Assembly (NCBI GenBank): GCA_903813345.2
Contig: CAIIXF020000011.1
Location: 32,666,166 to 32,730,165 of the forward strand
Length of the DNA stretch: 64,000 nucleotides
Reading direction: 5' to 3'
DNA from: Owenia fusiformis
Taxonomy: Eukaryota > Annelida > Polychaeta > Sabellida > Oweniidae
Made by a program: the position numbers and the translations under genes. Of this stretch, positions 20,523 to 32,653 are shown piece after piece. The first letter of the stretch is position 1; each line of letters starts with the position of its first letter. A model generated the notes under the pieces. That model did not search any database and was not told the origin of the DNA. It saw nothing but the letters and a program-made list of their open reading frames with translations.

Positions 20523-20577
20523 TCAATTTTAATATCAAACTTTTCTTTTACTATTTCAGAATTGATCTCATCATTGT

Positions 20578-20616
20578 GGCTTGTTGGTTTAAGGGCATGA
20601 TTCTCCTGACGAGCCC
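20578..20616 (+). pseudogene. tRNA-Pro relic with internal deletion
   Basis: GGCTTGTTGGTTTAAGGGC is joined directly to CTGACGAGCCC; anticodon and T arms are deleted. Confidence 0.72.
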
Positions 20617-20693
20617 TCTCTTTTGATTTCACTATAAAAACAATTGGTCTGCTGAGTCTGATACAGAAATGAACAATACCGTGTGTGTTATCT

Positions 20694-20766
20694 TGGTTGC
20701 TCAATGGGCTTGGGCATGATTCTCGCTTTAGGTGCGAGAAGTCCAAGATTCAAATCCTTAGACCTT
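20694..20766 (+). pseudogene. Divergent tRNA-Pro relic
   Basis: CTCGC/GCGAG anticodon stem survives around TTTAGGT, but acceptor and T stems are not complementary. Confidence 0.6.
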
Positions 20767-20887
20767 AACTTCTAACTTCCAGATGTGCGTACTAGTTTTT
20801 TGAAAATATCAATATTTCTTTCTGAAATTAGCTTCTTATAAACCTCTGAAATTAACCTCTTGATCCATCCGTGCTTTTGCATGGCTC

Positions 20888-20916
20888 TGGCTTTGGGTGC
20901 GAGAGGTCCCAGATCC
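20888..20916 (+). pseudogene. tRNA-Pro fragment
   Basis: GGCTTTGGGTGCGAGAGGTC isolated from its arms; last trace of the array. Confidence 0.55.
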
Positions 20917-21134
20917 ACTTTCTGGCCAGTTTTTTCTTGAAATTCTTTATCAGTTTCAATGTAAGTTGGGGTATGAACCTTGGATAGGGTCATTAAAATT
21001 GACCGCAACTGATTTGTTTACTTTAGTATAAAATTTAAATTGTACCTTTCATCAAAATATCAAAATTCAAAATTCGATTTTCTGTTAGCAAAAATAATGA
21101 TGAACTCATATATATTATACAATGCCCAAATATA

Positions 21135-21392
21135 AAGCTGGTAATTAAGACAGGTTGAAAGAAACTTAGCCAACATTTCACTGATACTGCTATATCAACA
21201 AGGCAACTAAGACTAAACGCTATCATCAAAGAGGGTGGTAGACCAATTGAACTATAGATAGAACTATAGATCAAATATAATCCAAGTTAAAGGACTTGTT
21301 ACATTATATTATTACTAAGAATCCCTGACACTATATAACTGTAAAATTTAGGATATATAGGTTGGAAAAAGTGCCGTTTTTGGCCCACCCTG
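21135..21392. mobile_element. Truncated mariner-type element, inverse copy of the 4654 family
   Basis: One terminus (complement of CAGGGTGGGCCAAAAA) followed by TA at 21393-21394. The next 250 bp match the left part of 4654-5280 in reverse orientation, including the CTATCATCAAA and ATATAGTGTCAGGG blocks. The other end is missing. Confidence 0.7.
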
Positions 21393-21465
21393 TAGATGAC
21401 AAATTCTTGGCGTGTTGAATCTTAAAACACGATTTTGAGGCGATGACAGAAATATATGTACTTAC

Positions 21466-21519
21466 TAATGTGGTGAGAAGATAATGGTAGTATTGTGTCA
21501 TCATATTTATTTGCTGAGC
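21466..21519 (-). CDS. GRIK: Receptor exon 5: short amino-terminal-domain exon
   Basis: 54 nt, 18 codons, phase 0 to 0, acceptor ATTTTCAG and donor GTAAGT. It reads AQQINMMTQYYHYLLTTL, matching the vertebrate block ALAMGMMTEYYHYIFTTL. The exon is too short to show as a normal open frame and was found by splice sites plus similarity. Confidence 0.93.
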
Positions 21520-21724
21520 CTGAAAATAATCAATTCAAACTTAAATGCAAAATATGCATTAACATTAAGGCAGATATAAGATGCATTCTACAGATATGAT
21601 TTCTTACATGCATTTTTGAATTTACCACTGCGCGAACCTCTGAAAATAATGTTTTTGTGGTGTATTATTCTATAACACGGAAATATAGTTTGTATTATTG
21701 GCGTTCTGTGTTGCAGTTTCTTAC

Positions 21725-21924
21725 CTGTTTTAAAATGTCTTGTACTTTAGTGTAATCACAATCTATAACTATACGTGACTCGGCCCTCTTTTTAATCTCT
21801 TTTAAAATAGGCCGATAATCTGGTTTACTATCGGGTCTTGTGAAAGCAGTGTCTATTTTGCGCACTGTGATTGAAAGTTGACTTTCAGAGGGGGCGCGTA
21901 ATAACTCCTGCAGACGGATGAGTC
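21725..21924 (-). CDS. GRIK: Receptor exon 4: amino-terminal domain
   Basis: 200 nt, acceptor TTTCCAG, donor GTAAG, phase 1 to 0. Encodes GLIRLQELLRAPS and later RPILKEIKKRAESRIVIDC, close to the vertebrate GLIRLQELIKAPS and PLLKEMKRGKE blocks. Confidence 0.95.
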
Positions 21925-22137
21925 CTGGAAAAACAATGTCCACTATAGTAACACTGAACTAAATCAGTGGACTTATAACAATTATACTACTTGTGAATAC
22001 AACGTATACACTGTCCAGTCATCCTTTTCAATTGGCAATATACCAACAGAAGATAAGTGAAATGTATTTTTGAAAAATAGTGCAAATGTTTTTCTTTAGA
22101 TTTTACTCTCTTTTGTTAAATAATAAACATTAATTAC

Positions 22138-22389
22138 CGTCATTTCCTTCATATAGGATAGTGCAAGAGGTCCATCCTAATTGTTTTATTATGTCAATAT
22201 ATGCTTTACTTAATGCAGAATAATGAGGGTAGAGATTTATTGATCTAAATTCGGATTGTTCTCTGAAGTCCCATCTTGTTTCTACATGAGGTATTTCCAT
22301 CACTTCACAAACTGACTGCACATGCGCAGCGGAAATAGATGACATAGGTCCAAATATGGCAGCTATTCCTCCTTTCATGAGATGACAAA
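22138..22389 (-). CDS. GRIK: Receptor exon 3: amino-terminal domain
   Basis: 252 nt between acceptor CTTTCAG and donor GTAAT, phase 1 to 1. Contains GGIAAIFGPMSS, VQSVCEVMEIPHVETRW and NLYPHYSALSKA, diagnostic for AMPA/kainate receptor amino-terminal domains. The paired cysteine of this family is present in CEVM. Confidence 0.95.
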
Positions 22390-23323
22390 CTGAAAGGTAC
22401 ATTGGCATATTCAAAATAGATACACATGGGGTATACATAATTTGATTATGGTGGACAATTATAATTAAAACCAGTGGAACAAAATGACCAAGCATTTTGA
22501 TGCATGTTATTTCTACTTATACCCATGATATTTGCCATTCCAAATTAAGATCTTCATATATTCCATATCTTATCGAATGGTGAAGTATTCCCTTGAATAA
22601 TGTAAGCCTGTGTGTTATACATTTTTGAAAATAGGCATACCACGGTGGAATGCGATACAAAAGATACTGAATAAGAAGAAAGCTGTTCTCTATATCTGCT
22701 AATACAACATTGAACTTATACTTCTTATCCCCCTATACCTCTTTATTACATCACTGGGTTTGGGTGGATTAATCTATCATTATGAAGCTCAAAATAACTT
22801 TCATATACAGGTCATTTTTTATCAGCTGTAACCAAAGCCTGTTATAAGGCATTAAATGATAAAACAAATGTAGCCCATTGAGGATTTGAATCGATCGTAG
22901 CCTCCTAATCACCTTGAGGTCTATGCTTTTAGCTAACAACCGTGTAGATAAGAAAAAATCATTAGTAAATGAAAATCGACAATGTGTAGTAATTGCCCCT
23001 AACTTTCTACAAATAAAAGCACAATAACATGAAATGTTTACTCTCTCATAAAGCAAAGTGACGAAGCCAGTAGTCACACCCTGAGTGTACATCGTTGATA
23101 TATTTCCCAACCTACAAATGTGTATTTTGTCGAAAGTGGATGTTGCTCCCAGTCTAAATTACCTTTGAAGAAAATAAGCTGATTGTCCCATATGTGTGTG
23201 TGTTGGGGGGGGGGGTGAAACCCAAAGTTTTGCATCTTCATTAATAGATATCCAGTGAAATATAGTGCTTTTGATCCAAGCCTATTTTATTTTGATAAAC
23301 GAACCATTCTACTTTACACCTAC

Positions 23324-23479
23324 ATTCTTTAGAAGCGTGAAAACTGTCATCCTCGTCTACTTCTCTGACCTCAGGAACTAGTGTTGTGTGTGGCAGAATA
23401 TCATATCTTTTGTTTATTCTGTCCACTGCTTGCTGGAAGGCCATCTTTTGTCCCTGGTACTTAGGTTCAAATAGCCCAG
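23324..23479 (-). CDS. GRIK: Receptor exon 2: start of amino-terminal domain
   Basis: Acceptor CTTTCAG and donor GTAGGT flank 156 nt, phase 1 at both ends. It encodes GLFEPKYQGQKMAFQQAVDR, then ILPHTTLVPEV and DDSFHASKE, which line up with the first strand and helix of the kainate receptor amino-terminal domain (LPNTTL and DSFEASK in vertebrates). Confidence 0.92.
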
Positions 23480-25554
23480 CTGAAAGGAGAGTGCAAATGC
23501 TATCTGTCATTTAACACTGGTATGACAGAGTATTTGAGAAGTCAATTTGAGAATTACCATGACAATGGACAGAAACAAATCATAAGTTGAAACTGAAGAA
23601 GTAAAGCACGAGTACGAGGGTTGTCCATAAAATTTTGAAATATTTAATAACTGCACTACTACATCGTTACTCATTAGAATATAAGTATATAATTATCATC
23701 TTATGACAATAAGGAAGAGAAATACTTGAAAGACGTTAAGTAAAAATCTCGGATGACTGAAATTCTGAAAATTATATAGTTCACTGTCAACAGTACATGT
23801 TTTCACTTGTGAGAAATGTCGATAAACTGATCAATGATCCAAAATTATGAGCAACAATGTATAATGAGATCAAATAGCACAGCAATTCAGATCTCGAGGT
23901 CTCGACTATTCCTTATAGCTGAATATGTTGGACCGTTATCCACTATGATACATTAGTCTGTTGGAAATGTTAGGGTGAATGAACATATTATTTGGATGAC
24001 ATACTAAGTCAACCCAATATGGATCAACAGTAAATCTTAACATTATGAGTTTTTTTTACAAGAGTGTTTTATCTCTCACCATCAAGTTCTATATATCAGC
24101 AGTTGTTACTAGAAGATCGTTTATTAAAGGAAATTGGGAAATTGAAAAATAATAGTCGGTGCAAACACTCATTTCCCCTGACAATACTAATAGAGCCGTG
24201 AGCTCTAAGGGTTGCTGGAACAATTCTTTAATCCAGAATTATGAGGAGACTTTGCAAGCTGTAATAATGGTTCAAATGCAATAGAATATGCCTAGAGGTT
24301 TACACTAGTTATTTCAACATTTACATATCTGTAATCCTGAGTGTGATAGTAACCTATTCAATACCATACTCGTAGTGCTTTTTTACAGATTTCGAAATTT
24401 AACTATTTAAATATAATGTTGATTTTTGTGATATTAGTGAAAATAAACTACTTTCACTGATTTTAATAATATTTGTTTAGAAAGATTTGATAAGTACGAG
24501 TTGTACGAGTGAGCAATTTGGTGACGTATATATTTGTTAAGTAGTTAAAATAGTGAGATAGTAAAGCCAGTTGAAAATAACAACAATTAGCCTTTATGAA
24601 TAATAAGACCCCTATCGGACCGAGATCAAATGAAATACATACTTTTCAAATAAATACAAACATCAAAATGATAAATTTACTTAAAGGTTGGATACCATGA
24701 TCAAAATATATATTTTAAAGCAGCCAAAATAAGGTATTCATTGAAGTTTTCTGGGTCCCCATACATCTGTACTGTGGCTTTCAAAAATTCAAATTCGCCT
24801 ACACTCTATATCTAGTGTATAACCAGAGAACATTTCTTTTGCCTCAAAGTAACTTACCATTATATTCCACCCAAAAATCTATTAAAGGAGATGTCAGCTA
24901 TATTTAATCATATGTTGTTAAGATCTCAGTCAATAGATGTATCAAACGATTAATGTGTCAGTGTGAACTGTGACCCCAATAGAGATTTATGGCATCTACA
25001 TGTAACATGTCTAGGATGTTGTGCAATAACAGAACCAAAACAATAAGACGAGGCTACATAAGATCGATATGCACCAGTGGACATCGTTAACAAAATCATA
25101 TCAATGCAATGTAATAGCATTTATTCTGACATATAAACAAGACTACTACATTTTTGTCTCTAGATGTATAATCTCAATTAACACAAAACGACAAAGGGTG
25201 CAAAACTACGACGTGTACATGCACGTCTTTTTATGGTACACAGTGCGTGTTGGGGTGAACTCTTGTTCCTGAACCTGTGTTTAGCACTATGTACATGGAT
25301 GAATCGGAACATGTTCATGTGACAATACTTAAAATTTTATGATTTCCTTACAAGACATGGAAAAATAAAGAAATGTCTTGGTTGCCAGACCTAAAAGTAA
25401 AATACAAACCTTCCACTTTATATGTACAGTATACAGTCCTATATAAATGCCCCTTAACTGTTCTCATATATTTGGTAAGACAAAGCCGACAGGAATCGTT
25501 TCATTGCAAGTTGCTTAGCTAAAATGGTTAATAGAAAGATAAAGAGGTTCTTAC
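23480..25554. other. Receptor intron 1
   Basis: About 2.1 kb, AT-rich. I see no exon, tRNA or transposon terminus in it. Confidence 0.6.
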
Positions 25555-25645
25555 CTATTCGAACTGTTGATGGTAGCGTCAACGCTACATCTAATACTGT
25601 CATCAGCCATACCAGCGTCCCAACATTAAGACCATCCACATTCAT
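25555..25645 (-). CDS. GRIK: Receptor exon 1: start codon and signal peptide
   Basis: ATG at 25645-25643 opens 30 codons plus one base, then donor GTAAG. The hydrophobic run LVWLMTVLDVALTL followed by small residues looks like a signal peptide; the mature chain would begin near TVRIAGLF, where vertebrate kainate receptors have LRFGGIFE. The start is the only upstream ATG that gives a signal peptide in frame. A non-coding 5' exon upstream cannot be excluded. Confidence 0.8.
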
Positions 25646-26390
25646 GATGGAAGACTGAGAATAAGTATCTATGTAATTGCTAAGTCATTTTACGTCTGTT
25701 TTGTAACTTCATGCAACCATGCCTGGAATGTAAAATTACATGGATAAGTATACCATTATACAAAAGTAGTACAGTCATTGAAACTAAATATAGCAGACTG
25801 CAGCATAATATATTATGAAATATTAGTGCAATATACGTATATTATACACACATGAATTATTTGTATTTTGACCTTATGATTGTGATCTGTTATCATAGTC
25901 TATAAGAATCCGCAAGCCATAACTACAAGTACGTTTATACATACGACAACCATGGACCCAATAATGATAAACCTATTTAATTCTAATATTTCAAATACTG
26001 CATTCTTCCCAACCTTATTTGACTTATTTTCAATTTTATATAGTATCAAATACAAAACATCTCGAGTAAATTCCTTCAATCAATACCCAATATTCTCAAA
26101 TGACATAAATATACTTGTTGTTCTTTGTCCATCCCATCCAGAGTCAGATAATAAACAACCGACCCAAAGAGGGCTGACTCAAGACTGTAGAGCTACGGGC
26201 ATATACTTCTGAAGGTGTTTTAAGTTTTCAATTTTGCATAGCAAAAATAGAATAGTATCTTCTTCTATATGACTTTCAAATGACTTACTTTATCATTTCA
26301 CACTAAGGTACTCTCAGGTGATTTAAAAAAACAAAACTTATTTGTAATGAACTGTTTGATGTTTATAAAGTGCCAACTGCTTTTGATATA
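25646..26390. other. Region upstream of the receptor start codon
   Basis: Should hold the 5' UTR and possibly the promoter of the receptor gene (transcribed leftwards). No convincing TATA or initiator could be singled out in this AT-rich sequence. Confidence 0.4.
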
Positions 26391-26392
26391 TG

Positions 26393-26672
26393 ATTGTATA
26401 CTGAAAAGAAACGTGATACAAATAGTGTTCTTAATAGTACCGACATGACCAGGACACAGCTTTGTTGTATACTGAAAAGAAACGTGATACAAATAGTGTT
26501 CTTAATAGTACCAACATGACTACTAGGACACAGCTTTGTTGTATACTGAAAAGAAACGTGATACAAATAGTGTTCTCAATAGTACCGACATGACTAGGAC
26601 ACAACTTTGTTGTATACTGAAAAGAAACATGATACAAATAGTGTTCTTAATAGTACCGACATGATTAGGACA
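26393..26672. repeat. Minisatellite, 71-74 bp unit, about 3.8 copies
   Basis: Repeated GTATACTGAAAAGAAACGTG units starting at 26396, 26467, 26541 and 26612. The overlapping small minus-strand frames (MYHVSFQYTTKLC repeated) are products of the repeat, not genes. Confidence 0.9.
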
Positions 26673-29600
26673 ATAGATTATATATGGATGTTTCAATTTT
26701 AGTTCACAAAATAATATTTTTAATCATGATCAGAGGCAAGGTGATGCAGGAAATTCATTTGCATGGTTATTTCCATCTTAATGTATAAATCAAAATTGTT
26801 TTTGTATATTTAATGTACAATAGTTTACATATTGTAATAGCATTTTGCACAATCAATAGTCACAAATTGAAAGTTACCGCAAAGTGAGGTTACCTTCCAC
26901 CTGTAATTACAAAAGTGCAACAGGTGATAGAAATATTACATTTGAACTACAACATTAAGATCTCATGCATATTTCATGTCGATTGCTGGTATAAGATTGC
27001 TGGTATAAGATTTTTATCATTAATTTTGCAGATTATTTTCCGGAGTAACTAGGTCATTTATTTCCTCATAAGTTATAAAAATTTTAGATGTTGGTAACAA
27101 ATATTTCTGAAGCTATGGTTGCTATGGTAACCTCAATAACGCTATACAGGGACAGGGTAATATTTGCGACGTTTAGATTATATTTTTCTATTTATTTATT
27201 TGCCAACACTTTTATAACAGTGGCACATGGATTATTATCCAGTGCGGCTACATACAACTATACAATATGAATAGAATACAAAGTCATGTATCATTTCTTA
27301 GTTTTCTTTTGAAAAAATGATCAAAATTCCATTACAATGTTGCTTAATTATACAAATGGCTGTTTTAATAGTAACTGCTGTTTATGTCCTATTTTCATAA
27401 GTGTGATATCATTGTAAATCTTGTATTATACAGAAAATATGAACGCCTCATGATACATTAGACAAGACATGAGACAATTCACCTACGTAAAGCAATGCGT
27501 AAAAAATGAACAAACAGAGTCATAGATTCAAACATGTTTGACTCGGACAACACATCATGTCACAAAAGCCGAAAATATATTAAAGATAACTTAATGAGAT
27601 TTTTCTATACTCCAGTCCGAAATGCAAATTTTTGACATATTTAATATATACGCAAATAATATTTGCATATACGTATAATATTCCAATAGTCCAAATATTT
27701 TACGCAGTGTAACATTTGAGGATTATCAGGCAATCCCTACTTATTCCTTACCTTAAACATGCTTTGTCCTTAAATACCTACTTGGAATTATTGTATTTCT
27801 AAGTCTATGGCAACTGTTCATATGTGTACAAGGTAAACGATGCTCACTTATTGAGATTTTCTAAGTACATCAAGCATGTGTATTATTTTATTATAATCAC
27901 TTGATCTGCATCAGTTAACCTGAATGCACACTTTTAATTCAAGTACTTCTTTTAACTTTTGTCAAAAAGGCTATGCATTCAATGTTTACTGCGTTTTATA
28001 CACTACTTTACTTGTTTAAAACTGTATTAAATCCGGCATTAAACGCACGATGTTTAAGTATATAATTTATAATTGTATGCATTTCCACCAGCGTTGAATG
28101 AGTTGAATGAAATAATTTGTTAGATACCGGAGTAGAAAGTTTTATCACTATTCAGGTTTTGAAGAGAACTTGCTTTCGATTAATCACGATCAAATGGCAT
28201 TTCAGGCCATTGAAATTAATAATAGTTTGATTATAAACTGATTAGTTTAGAGAATACTAGAATTGAAATTGTATTATAACAAGCACGCAGAGCGGACAAT
28301 ATTTGCAAATATACATATATTGCAATACACATACATCATAGGAATCTGAAAAAAACGAACAGATTTATGCATTTGAAATAACATACTTTGATGAATAAAT
28401 ATAAGATGTGAAAGATTCATTCGTTATCAACCAATTCCAGGAAAATAAATCCTCTACAGTAAGATTACAATGGTAATAAACCTTTTAAACAGCATGCGAT
28501 ACACATATAAACTACTCCTAAAAGTCATTTGTTGTTATCTCTCTCCCTTGACTATTGTATTATTCCAAAGCCACATCAGGCATTTGTGATCGTTGAAATG
28601 AACATTTGCTATACGGCCAACTAGAGACTCTAAAATTGCAGAGAACTAGTATTTTGCAAATTAGGTAAGCGTCGGCAGAAAGAGTGGAAGACTCTGCTAC
28701 GTGTTTGAACGAAACTTCATGTACGATTGTCAAGTAACACTAGACCCAATATTAAGTAACTTAACTCTTGAGTATGAATGAAATACCATTATACAAGCAG
28801 TCTACAAACTGAATACAACTGGTCTTGTGGTTTTTGATTGTGATAAAATGGATTCCTAAATGTTGGAGTTTCTCATTCTGATACTCAGACCATCTCTGCC
28901 TTGCAAAGAAGAATATTGATAGGAGGCTATTATATGTTTCACAACGGGGTCTCTTTGTTCGTAAGATCATAGTTTGGGATATTGGGGCTTGTTTTTTCCT
29001 TGGACCTCTATGGGGATAGAGGATAGAGATCAACGGTTTACTTTTTCACCGATCGTGCAATCTTAGATAATTTCATTTTCTTGGTGTGTTTTATGATGCT
29101 CTTTTGACACTTTTGACGGTCGATTGAGGATGTAATTCGATGATTTAGAAAATATTACCCTTATTTTTTTCATTTAATTGAAACACTCTTGATTTGGTGA
29201 AATGATTGAGTCAGGGTTATGTATTTATTCGTACATGCAATGCGATTGTTAAGTATAACACATTCAAGTACGGCTCCTAACTGAAATATTTAGAGTTCAA
29301 CTTTGGCTCACGTGTTTATGTTCACAAACAAATGTATACGTGTCAAAGGGAAATGGATTAGATTCCGAGGGGAAAGGCTAATATTGATAAAGTAGAAACA
29401 AGTTGACAGTTGAGAGGATAAAAGGATGAACATTGGCTTTTTATTTGTGTCAGAGTGTTTCAAATTAACTTAAGATTTTACACAGGTACAATTACAAGCC
29501 AAGAAGTGACCAGAACTATGATGATTTAGGAAACACAAGACCTAGATGTCAGTCAGTGCATTGGTTCTAAAGAACAATTTTGTGTTAAAATGGAATGTGG

Positions 29601-30744
29601 CACCTTACTATTAAGTGTATTAGTATCTACTGCGGTTTAAGAAGCACACCAACGCACATCTAATATTGAAATCATCTCGAGAATACAAAACATCAATTCT
29701 TCATTTCGTGTTACTGAAATCCTATCCCAAATGAATAGAATACAGTCTATGATATAAACCTACTGCTATATAATGCCATAGTTGGATAGTAAGGTAGATC
29801 AAGTAGAAAGGGTCATGAATCCAGTCATTGCTGGAATCTAACTTGACATTTTTCTTTTCATGGCAATAAAGGTAATTGTATTGATGACGTTTTGGGCAGA
29901 CATATCCAAATGTCGCTCGTTATGACTCTAACTACCATTTGCATTCGTTTGACTTAGGTTCCTAAAAGACCGATTTGTTTGTCTACTTTGTATGGTGGGA
30001 AGGGGGCATTAGATATTGTGTCTTCTCACGTTATATTGTAGTTTGGGATAGTTGGGGTTTGTTTTCCTTATTTCGTTCATGTAGTTAGATAAGATTTAAT
30101 GCAAAGCATGCGACTGAATACTCTCATTTTTCGAATACGAGGGTTGATTAAAAAGTATTGTGTAATTTCAAAGAAATACGATTCACGTTGGAATCACCTC
30201 TCATATACTGTACAAGAATTAAGATGACCATCAAATCCATTTCACAAAATTGAACTATCAAAATCAACAACCAGTCCTAGTACCTTTTTATTGAAAAATG
30301 ACAAAGCAATTATATCGTCTAAACAAATGAGGATTTGCATAAATCTGTCTGAGAGCCATAGTCCACGTTATGAATGAAAATTACTTGTTCCATATTATTC
30401 AATTTGTATGAGTCCAAATAAGTCAAATCAAATAGGTCAGCCAGTTTCACATATGCTCGATAATATACCAAGGTTGAAGTGCGTATGATGATATGAAGTC
30501 ACAAATGCTCGAAGCAATTACCATAAGTAAAAAATCTTCAAAAAATCGTAAATAATATACGAGGTGTTTCAATGTAGTATTGTCGTGAAGTGACAAGACA
30601 ATCGCACACAACAATAGAAGCATTGTTGACTTTATTTCTCATGGGGACAAGCGATGCATTACACTTTAATCGCAGGTTATCTTAACTCTTGATGCTGAGT
30701 GCAATCACCCTGAGGACAATATCCAGTAACAACCTGGAAGCCAA
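26673..30744. other. Gene-poor AT-rich stretch
   Basis: No coding similarity, tRNA or clear element termini found. Two stretches near 28960-29000 and 30040-30065 share the words AGTTTGGGAT and TTGTTTTCC, probably remnants of one dispersed repeat. Confidence 0.4.
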
Positions 30745-30832
30745 TACCCTTTGCATTCGTTCAACTTCACTTCTTAAAAAAGAGCTCCGTCTTCAGTAGT
30801 TTATAGTTTAACTAGACTCTGCACGCAGGGTA
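30745..30832 (-). mobile_element. 88-bp MITE with 9-bp target duplication
   Basis: Bounded by TACCCT and AGGGTA. The 9 bases GGAAGCCAA occur directly on both sides. Homologous to 42462-42543 and 61752-61837 (shared GCAGAGTCTAGTT and GAACGAATGCAAAGGG). A 9-bp duplication suggests the Mutator group. Confidence 0.8.
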
Positions 30833-31820
30833 GGAAGCCAAAGATCTTGAATCGAGAATCGGAGTTATAGTTGGCGACACTATCACTCAATTTACAATTA
30901 AGAAACCATTTGCTGATTTAAAGAAAAATGAACACATAACATAAAAATCTGATATTCAATCAATACTGTTTCAAATTTCGGAATCTTTGGATAGAATTCA
31001 AGAGAGGGTATAGAAGGAACCTAGATGTTGCTATAACTATAGTCCCTTTAAAAAGCAGTTTAATCGTCGCTAAGGAATATAACACGGGGTACCATCGAAT
31101 AATTTTGGCATTCGAACAATCCCGTATGTTTTTAAATTAGTATATGTGCTTTAAATCATATATATATTTTTTTGATTAAATAATTCAACTGATCTGCTCC
31201 GGTTACGTTCCCAGCTCCGGTTACGTTCCTAAGTAATATTTTTAAAACTTTTTTTTTAATTAAACAAATCAGAGTCGTGTGAATCAGAAATAACAGAATT
31301 ATTCAAAAGTATAAGGACTATTCTGTACTTTTTTCAAAAGTCTATACTTAAATGTTGTGAAAAGTTATAATCGAAAAACCATCTTTCGGAGTAAAGTCAG
31401 TCCGCGCCGATTTCAATAACTTCGTACTTGATCAGAACTGGGTTCCAACAGAATTCCTACAAACTCATGAATGAAATAGTTATTGCATGGAATACTTACT
31501 TTTGTCAAAATCAAAATAGAACTCTAGTTAAAAAATATATTGTGCTAAATTATTGCCATTTCTTAGTAAAATGTCGTTCTCCGGTACGTTGCCAAAATTA
31601 TTCGATGGTACCCCGTGTATAAGGATTGCTAAAAACCATTGTTCTTTCTCTCTCACTCCACAATACGATAGTTGTAGCTAATTGAAATTAGATAACATGA
31701 ACAATACCCCCCTTTTACAGTGAATGATTCGAAATTTGAAATTTGATCATAAATATCTCAAGTTTGGAAAAGCGATAACGCCACTATTAATTTCATCTGC
31801 TTTAAGTCATCCTACCCTTT

Positions 31821-32252
31821 CACGGTGATCCGCTTGATTACGCTGGTGACCGAAAATTCCCACATCTTTTTCACAAACGTATATCAGTATATGTATAAGA
31901 AAATGAACATGTTTGCAAACAAATAGTTTAGAAGACAACAGAATCGTCGATTTAATTCCTCACTTAAGTTACGTAAACGGAACTTCAAAAAACAGTTGAG
32001 ATCTGCACTTTTAACCCGTTCCGTTTACTTAACAATAGTGAGGTATTAAATCGACGATTCTGTTGTTTTCCGCGCTATTTGTTCGCAAACATGTGCATTT
32101 TCTAAAACATATGATACTGATGTTTGTGATAAAGATGTCGTGGGGATTCTGCCTACAACGCGTGAAATAAGGAAAAATCGTACCTTCGACGTTCCGAGAT
32201 TTCGTTACCGAAACGGTTCGGTAACCAGCGTAATCGAACTGGATCACCAGTG
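31821..32252. mobile_element. 432-bp inverted-repeat element, CAC termini, 5-bp target duplication
   Basis: Left end CACGGTGATCCGCTTGATTA, right end the complement of CACTGGTGATCCAGTTCGAT. CCTTT is duplicated at 31816-31820 and 32253-32257. The interior is largely a palindrome (AATCGACGATTCTGTTGT and GTTCGCAAACATGT, in both orientations). Same family as 60582-60866. Confidence 0.82.
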
Positions 32253-32653
32253 CCTTTGGACTGCTTGTCTTTATATCTTTAAATGAATGAATGCCAGTTG
32301 CAGCTACACCACTGGCCCCTACCTGGACGTCACGTCTTTATAACAAAATGAACTTCCATCTACCTATTATAGCTGACATTCATATTTTTGAGTTCCAAAG
32401 GAATACAATAAATGTTACAAGAGTTCATAAAGATCATATCAAGTTTGACGGTATAAATTGTACCATTATTTGTTTTCTAAGAGGCTTGAATTTTACGGCT
32501 AAAATTTGGTTTTCAGGGTAGTCTTTATTGTTTTGTCATTCCCATTTTCCAATACCATTCCTCCCAAGTCAGATTCCGGAACAATTAGTCTGCAACATTG
32601 TTTGCATTTGATCAATGAATTATATGTTAACATGCTCGGAAATCATATATTTA

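Larger units (their letters stand above)
1056..25645 (-). other. GRIK: Kainate-type ionotropic glutamate receptor gene, 5' part, 13 exon positions with a four-fold alternative last position
   Basis: A ligand-gated cation channel subunit of the plasma membrane that opens on binding glutamate. Seen: exons on the minus strand join in phase into 2043 nt (681 codons). Order: signal peptide (exon 1), amino-terminal domain (exons 2-8, with AAIFGP and GLIRLQEL motifs), S1 (exons 9-11, with NDRFEGYCIDLL and YGAQ), M1 (exons 11-12, ending [14 protein letters not shown]), pore loop (exon 12, GSLMQQ), then M3 [12 protein letters not shown] and the start of S2 (exon 13). Exon order, spacing and the motif TLLNSLWF match vertebrate kainate receptors better than AMPA receptors. 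The last third of S2, M4 and the C-terminus are absent, so the gene runs off the left edge. Intron 5 (12.9 kb) hosts a tRNA-Pro array and transposons. No promoter could be identified. Orthology to a particular vertebrate GRIK is not claimed. Confidence 0.95.

Noticed and set aside
26298-26637. Three overlapping minus-strand frames with a shared MYHVSFQYTTKLC segment
   Set aside because: They are reading frames of the 71-74 bp minisatellite.
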